A DNA stretch of 35,401 bases from a bacterium (GTDB lineage Bacteria; Krumholzibacteriota; Krumholzibacteriia; LZORAL124-64-63): NCBI GenBank assembly GCA_020049465.1, contig JAIFKS010000129.1, positions 1 through 35,401 of the forward strand, given 5' to 3'. The notes under the pieces were generated by a model, which was given only the letters and a program-made list of their open reading frames with translations, had not been told where the DNA came from and did not search any database. Both the position numbers and the translations under genes were made by a program. This document shows, piece by piece, positions 31,301 through 35,401 of the stretch; position 1 is the first letter of the stretch; the number at the start of each line of letters is the position of its first letter.

Positions 31301-32251
31301 TCAACGCCGGACCTCGACCTCGCCCATGCTTTGTTCGACCTTCAGCCGCAGCACGGGTCCGGGCACCTCGATCTCGCCGGCGGCCCGCTTCAGCGGCGGC
31401 GCGTTCCCGCCTTCGACCTGCATGTTCTCCGGCACCCGCAGGCTCATCCCGCCCATCCGGATCGCGACCCGCGCGTCGCAGTCGCCCCGCCAGGTTCCGC
31501 GCAGGTCGACGTTCGCGCCGCCCATCGCGCAGTCGATGTCCAGCGCCCGCGGCGAGGCGTTGCCGATCCGGTCGGCCGACACGCCGCCCATGCGTGTGTT
31601 CAGGCGAAGGCTGTCCATGGGTTCGCGCAGCGGGCTGCTGAACTCGAGTTCGATGCCGCCCTGACTGAACTGCAGGTCGCCGGTGCGCAGCCACAGACCG
31701 CCCAGGTCGGCTTCGCAGCCGCCGCGCCGGGCGCGCAGGACCAGGTCGATGGGCACTTCGGGCGGCAGGTAGACGTGCACTTTGGCGTCGGTGTTGCCGC
31801 CCAGCAGGTTGCGGAACAGGGCCTGCAGGCCGGGCATCGACTGGCGGCACTCGAGGGTGTATTCCCAGGTGGAGTCGGGCAGGACGGCGAACTGCTCGCC
31901 GAGGTGGTGGACTTCGGTGTCGAAATCGGCCGTGGCGCGCAGACCCTCGCCGGGGGCGGCGGCGTGCAGGTGGAATTCGCCTTCGCCGAGGTTGAGCGTC
32001 ACGCGGCCGCCGTGCGCCGTGGTCAGGCGCGCGGCGCGGTCGGTCATGGGTTCGTCGGGAACGACCTCGCCGCCGGCGACGGATCCGGAAGCGACCTCGC
32101 CGCCGAGCTGCAGATCCCCCGTGACCCGCGAGCCCTTGTCGAGGCCGCGCCAGGCCAGGCCGGCCATGATCGCGCCGCCCACGACCAGCAGCGCCACGAC
32201 GCCGCCGCACCCGAGCAGGCAAGATTTGAAGCAGCCCTTCGGTCCCGCCAT
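31301..32251 (-). CDS. Membrane-anchored LiaF-like / DUF4097-type beta protein
   Basis: A 316-aa protein with one N-terminal membrane helix (LLGCGGVVALLVVGGAIMAGLAW) after a Cys/Lys-containing MAGPKGCFKSC, then an all-beta outer region. The last ~100 residues repeat a pattern resembling the C-terminal domain of LiaF-type cell-wall stress proteins: IDCAMGGANVDLRGTW and VAIRMGGMSLRVPENMQV. Earlier strands (HVYLPPEVPIDLVLRARRGGCEADLGGL) fit the adhesin-like DUF4097 style. The start has GGGGAG six bases upstream. It lies 37 bases after lpd and may be transcribed with the pyruvate dehydrogenase genes, though no functional link is evident. The family call is tentative; an envelope protein is likely. 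Confidence 0.7.
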   Translation of the reverse strand: MAGPKGCFKSCLLGCGGVVALLVVGGAIMAGLAWRGLDKGSRVTGDLQLGGEVASGSVAGGEVVPDEPMTDRAARLTTAHGGRVTLNLGEGEFHLHAAAPGEGLRATADFDTEVHHLGEQFAVLPDSTWEYTLECRQSMPGLQALFRNLLGGNTDAKVHVYLPPEVPIDLVLRARRGGCEADLGGLWLRTGDLQFSQGGIELEFSSPLREPMDSLRLNTRMGGVSADRIGNASPRALDIDCAMGGANVDLRGTWRGDCDARVAIRMGGMSLRVPENMQVEGGNAPPLKRAAGEIEVPGPVLRLKVEQSMGEVEVRR

Positions 32252-32288
32252 GCCCGTCTCCCCGTCGTCAGACCACCATCGAGTGCGG

Positions 32289-33695
32289 TCAGGGCTTGAA
32301 CAGCGACTGCGCCGCGTCGTACACCGTCTCGGACAGCGTGGGGTGCGGGTGGATCGTGCGCCGCAGATCCTCGCTCACCGCCGCCATCTCCATCGCGAGC
32401 ACGCCTTCGGCGATCAGCTCGCCGGCGCCCGGCCCCGCCACCGCCATGCCCAGCAGGCGGTCCGTGTCGGGGTCGACGATCAGCTTGGTGATGCCGTCCT
32501 CGCGGCCCAGCGTCAACGTGCGACCGTTGCCGCGCCAGGGCAGCTTGGCCGTCTTCACCTTCAGGCCCTGCTCGCGGGCCTGCGTCTCGGTCAGCCCGCA
32601 CCAGGCGATCTCCGGGTCGGTGAACACGACCGCCGGGATGGCGCGCGGATCGTACACGGCCTTGCGGCCCGCCGCCGATTCGGCCGCTACTTCCGCCTCG
32701 CCGTAGGCCTTGTGGGCCAGCATGGGTTCGCCGGCGATGTCGCCGATGGCGAAGATGTGCGGCTCCGCCGTGCGCCGCTGCCCGTCCACCGTCACGAAAC
32801 CGCGCGCGTCGCGCTCGATCTTCGTGGTCTCCAGGCCCAGATCCCCGGTGCTGGGACGGCGCCCGATCGAGATCAGAACCTTGTCGAAGGTCTCGACCGT
32901 CTGTTCGCCCTTGGCCGATTCGAAGGTTACGGCGACGCCGTCCTTTTGTTCCTCGAGCTTCGCGACTTTCGTCTCCAGGCGGATGGCGGCGAACTTCGCG
33001 TCGAGCCGGCGCTTGAGCACCGACACCAGATCGCGGTCGCAGCCCGGCAGCAGGCCGTTGGTCATCTCGACCACCGTCACCGCGCTGCCCAGCGACGCGT
33101 ACACCGAGCCCAGCTCCAGCCCGATGTAGCCGCCGCCGACAACCAGCAGCTTCGCCGGCACGTCCTTCAGTTCCAGGGCGCCGGTCGAGTTGAGGATGCG
33201 GTCGCTCTTCGTCACGCCCGGCAGCATGATCGGTCGCGAACCCGTGGCCAGGATCGCCTGTTCGAACGTCATCTCGCCGACGGTGCCGTCGTGCGTCGTC
33301 ACGATGAGCGTGTGCGCGTCCTTCAGCTTCGCCGTGCCCCGCACCCAGGTCAGCTTCTTCTGCGTCACCTTCTGGCCCAGGCCGCCGGTCAGCTTGCCGA
33401 TGATCCCGTCCTTCCAGGCGCGCACGCGGTCGATGTCGATTTCCGGCCGGGTGAACGTCACGCCGATCGCCGCGCTCTCGTGCGCTTCGTCGACCAGCTT
33501 CGCCACGTGCAGCAGGGCCTTCGAGGGGATGCAGCCGCGGTACAGGCAGACGCCGCCCGGGTTGACTGCGGGATCGATCAGGGTGACCTCCAGACCCAGT
33601 TCGGCGGCCTTGAACGCGGCGTGGTAGCCGCCGGGCCCGGCGCCGACGACGACCAGCCGGGCGGAAGCGGGAATGGCATCGCTCACGGGGGTCAT
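32289..33695 (-). CDS. lpdA: Dihydrolipoamide dehydrogenase (E3)
   Basis: A 468-aa flavoprotein that reoxidises dihydrolipoamide on E2 with NAD+. Seen: the FAD-binding GAGPGGYHAAFKAAELG near the N-terminus, the redox-active disulfide in GGVCLYRGCIPSKALLH, the NAD-binding GGGYIGLELGSVYASLGSAV, the second FAD motif IFAIGDIAGEPMLAHKA and the C-terminal catalytic HPHPTLSE (His-Glu pair). The ATG at 33695 overlaps the aceF stop (ATGA), giving coupled translation; the open frame extends upstream but lies inside aceF. Being the third gene after aceE and aceF, it serves the pyruvate dehydrogenase complex and possibly other 2-oxo acid complexes. Confidence 0.96.
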   Translation of the reverse strand: MTPVSDAIPASARLVVVGAGPGGYHAAFKAAELGLEVTLIDPAVNPGGVCLYRGCIPSKALLHVAKLVDEAHESAAIGVTFTRPEIDIDRVRAWKDGIIGKLTGGLGQKVTQKKLTWVRGTAKLKDAHTLIVTTHDGTVGEMTFEQAILATGSRPIMLPGVTKSDRILNSTGALELKDVPAKLLVVGGGYIGLELGSVYASLGSAVTVVEMTNGLLPGCDRDLVSVLKRRLDAKFAAIRLETKVAKLEEQKDGVAVTFESAKGEQTVETFDKVLISIGRRPSTGDLGLETTKIERDARGFVTVDGQRRTAEPHIFAIGDIAGEPMLAHKAYGEAEVAAESAAGRKAVYDPRAIPAVVFTDPEIAWCGLTETQAREQGLKVKTAKLPWRGNGRTLTLGREDGITKLIVDPDTDRLLGMAVAGPGAGELIAEGVLAMEMAAVSEDLRRTIHPHPTLSETVYDAAQSLFKP

Positions 33696-35069
33696 CCCTT
33701 CATCACGAGGTTCAGGGGCTCTTCGATGGCTTCGCAGATCCAGCGCAGGAAGCGGGCGCCGTCGGCGCCGTCGATGACGCGGTGGTCGTAGGTCAGCGAC
33801 AACGGCATCATCAGCCGCGGCGTGAACTGGCCGCCGTTCCACACGGGCTCGTGGGCCGAGCGCGAGACGCCCAGGATGGCCACCTGCGGCGCGTAGACGA
33901 TCGGCGTGAACGCCGTGCCGCCGATGCCGCCCAGATTGCTGATCGTGAAGGTGCCGCCTTCCATGTCCGCCGGACTGATCTTGCGCTCACGGGTGCGCGC
34001 GGCGGCGTCGTTCAGTTCGCGCGCCAGTTGCTCGATGCCCTTGTGGTCCGCGTCGCGGATCACCGGCACCAGCAGTCCGTTCGGCGTGTCGACGGCCACG
34101 CCGATGTGCACGTAGTCCTTCAGGATCAGTTCCTTGTGCGCCAGGTCCAGGCTGCTGTTGAAGCGCGGGAACGCCTTCAGCGCCGCGCCGCAGACCTTCA
34201 GCAGGAGCGCGGTCATGGTCAGCTTGGCCTCGGCCGGCGCCTTCTCGTTGAAGCGGCGGCGATGCGCCTCCAGCCGTGTGATGTCGGCGCGGTCGTACTG
34301 CGTGACCATGGGGATGGTCGACCAGGCGTAGCCCATGGCGTCGGCCGTGATCTCGCGCACGCGCGACAGCGGCTCGCTGTGCACCGGTCCCCACTTGGTG
34401 AAGTCGGGCAGCGGACGCTGGGCGTGCAGGCCGGGGAATTCGCCGGTGACCGACGGCTGCGCGCCGCCGCCGGTGATGCGCTGCATGGTCGCGCGCACGA
34501 AGGCGCGCACGTCGTCCTCGCTGATGCGTCCGGCCGGACCCGTGCCCTGCACCTGGTAGATGTCCACGCCCAGGTCGCGGGCCAGGCGCCGCACCGACGG
34601 CGCGGCCGGGGCCACGGCGTCGCCCGTGCGCACGGTGGTCAGATCGACCGGAACGCCGGCGAAGCGGTCGGGCCTGGCGGCTTCGACCGCCGGCGGCAGC
34701 GGCTGCACGGCGGGTCGCGGCGCGGCCGCGGCCGCGGGCGCCGCCGCAGGTGCTGGCGCGGCAACTTCGGCGGGCTTTGCCGCCGCCGCCGCCGTCGCGC
34801 CGCCCTTCTCCCGTCGCCGCCGTCGCGTCGCCCTTCTCCTCGAGCGTCATGATGACCTGACCGACCTGCACCACCGAACCCTCGCTCACGAGGATCCCGG
34901 CGATGACGCCGGCCGACGGCGCCGGAATGGCGACGACCGCCTTGTCTGTCTCCATCTCGAGCAGCGTCTGGTCGGCGGTCACCTTGTCGCCCACCTTGAC
35001 CGACAGGCTGATCACCGTGCCCTGCTTGACGCCGTCCGAAACTTCGGGAACGCGGATTTCCTGAGCCAT
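33692..35069 (-). CDS. aceF: Pyruvate dehydrogenase E2 (dihydrolipoamide acetyltransferase), frameshifted
   Basis: E2 core of the pyruvate dehydrogenase complex, transferring acetyl groups to CoA. The start at 35069 has AAAGGAAG just upstream. Seen: one lipoyl domain (residues 1-80, lipoyl-Lys in METDKAVV), then an Ala-rich linker where the frame breaks. In the second frame follow the E3-binding domain (SVRRLARDLGVDIYQVQGTG, GRISEDDVRAFV) and the catalytic acetyltransferase domain ending DHRVIDGADGARFLRW, with active-site His and Asp. The break coincides with a 28-bp tandem duplication at 34783-34838; removing one copy restores a continuous frame (EEKGDATAAAAAKPAE). This is therefore either an assembly artefact, a recent mutation, or a gene expressed by slippage. 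Flanking aceE and lpd are intact, which argues that E2 is needed. Confidence 0.9.
34783..34838. repeat. 28-bp tandem duplication causing the aceF frameshift
   Basis: Two adjacent 28-bp copies (34783-34810 and 34811-34838) differ at two bases. Each encodes the EKGxATAA part of the Ala-rich linker. As 28 is not a multiple of three, the second copy moves the downstream E2 domains out of frame. Confidence 0.8.
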
Positions 35070-35070
35070 G

Positions 35071-35208
35071 AACTTCCTTTATCGACGCTTCAGTCGACGT
35101 GCCAACTTCCTTTATCGACGCTTCAGTCGACGTGCCTGTCGATGTGCCAGTCGATGTGCCAGTCGACCTGTCAGTCGACTTGTCCGTCGACTTGTCAATC
35201 GACGTGCG
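35071..35208. repeat. Compound tandem repeat between aceE and aceF
   Basis: Two perfect 33-bp copies (35071-35103 and 35104-35136), each holding the complement of an AAAGGAAG ribosome-binding sequence and ending in a 12-bp unit. Six further 12-bp units of the type AGTCGAYNTGYC run to 35208, the last overlapping the final codons and stop of aceE. Eight 12-bp units are present in all (unit consensus roughly AGTCGACGTGCC). The repeat fills the whole aceE-aceF spacer. Confidence 0.88.
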
Positions 35209-35401
35209 GGTTCTTCTTGCCGGGGTCGATTCCCAGATCCTTCATCGCCGCGCTGACCACGGCGGGCTTGATCGTGCCGTTGCCGGCCAGTTCGTGCAGC
35301 GCCGCCAGCGCGATGTAGCGCGCGTCGACCTCGAAGAAGTCGCGCAGCTCGCGGCGGCTGTCGCTGCGGCCGAAGCCGTCGGTGCCCAGGATGTGCAGCG
35401 G
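35195..35401 (-). CDS. aceE: Pyruvate dehydrogenase E1 component, C-terminal end (partial)
   Basis: The last 68 codons of homodimeric-type pyruvate dehydrogenase E1, the thiamine-diphosphate enzyme that decarboxylates pyruvate and acetylates the E2 lipoyl group. Seen: PLHILGTDGFGRSDSRRELR, then DFFEVDARYIALAALHELAG, and the ending GIDPGKKNPHVD. This matches the C-terminus of AceE-type E1 (LGTDGFGRSDSR...FFEVDA, ending in an NP.. tail). The stop lies within the tandem repeat. The gene continues beyond the right edge of the window. Order aceE-aceF-lpd is the classic operon arrangement. Confidence 0.95.
   Translation of the reverse strand, partial: PLHILGTDGFGRSDSRRELRDFFEVDARYIALAALHELAGNGTIKPAVVSAAMKDLGIDPGKKNPHVD

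Noticed and set aside
35071..35208. CRISPR array at the aceE-aceF spacer
   Set aside because: The units are contiguous 33-bp and 12-bp tandem repeats with no unique spacers, and no cas genes are present.

Overview
The window is about 35 kb of high-GC bacterial DNA, roughly two-thirds G+C by eye. It carries ordinary housekeeping genes, a large set of secreted or surface proteins, and one compact signalling operon. Three secreted proteins end in a FlgD-like Ig domain with the PNPFNP-type motif. Others carry dockerin-like, beta-helix, FG-GAP/ASPIC or SbsA-type Ig modules. Together with a homodimeric-type PDH E1 and an ECF sigma / TPR Ser-Thr kinase pair, this looks like a Gram-negative from an environmental, little-cultured lineage of the FCB / Eisenbacteria-Krumholzibacteriota kind. 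That placement is inference; there is no rRNA or marker gene here to settle it. TGA ends many intact genes, so the code is standard.

Layout. 1-1520 (+): a short Rho and a SnoaL-like protein. 1556-3951 (-): two overlapping surface-protein genes behind a good sigma70-like promoter. 4295-7033 (+): a YgiQ-type radical SAM protein with a long basic tail. 7373-12429 (-): a lipoprotein, then a TPR Ser/Thr kinase translationally coupled to an ECF sigma factor. 12855-15140 (-): a secreted GH13 alpha-amylase. 15512-16117 (+): a small outer-membrane-type protein. 16808-23132 (-): beta-helix, FlgD-tailed, metalloprotease/FG-GAP (interrupted by an in-frame TGA) and dockerin-like secreted proteins. 23133-23784: decayed DNA, including a probable transposase scrap.

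23785-31068 (-) is the most interesting part: a seven-gene operon with almost no spacing, in the order PAS-PAS histidine kinase, receiver, receiver::KaiA/RsbU-like helical domain, KaiB, KaiC (double domain, both phosphosites present), receiver::PAS::histidine kinase, receiver. It looks like a self-contained KaiABC-type timing or hourglass module outside cyanobacteria, in which the KaiA role may be played by a receiver-domain chimera under phosphorelay control.

31301-35401 (-) is the aceE-aceF-lpd pyruvate dehydrogenase operon followed by a membrane-anchored LiaF-like protein. aceF is frameshifted by a 28-bp tandem duplication in its Ala-rich linker. A compound 33-bp/12-bp tandem repeat that duplicates the aceF ribosome-binding region lies between aceE and aceF.

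A 14-18 bp perfect palindrome (core TTGCGCCGGCGCAA) occurs six times: five times in gene-free gaps and once inside the SnoaL-like gene. It is an unexplained dispersed repeat family.
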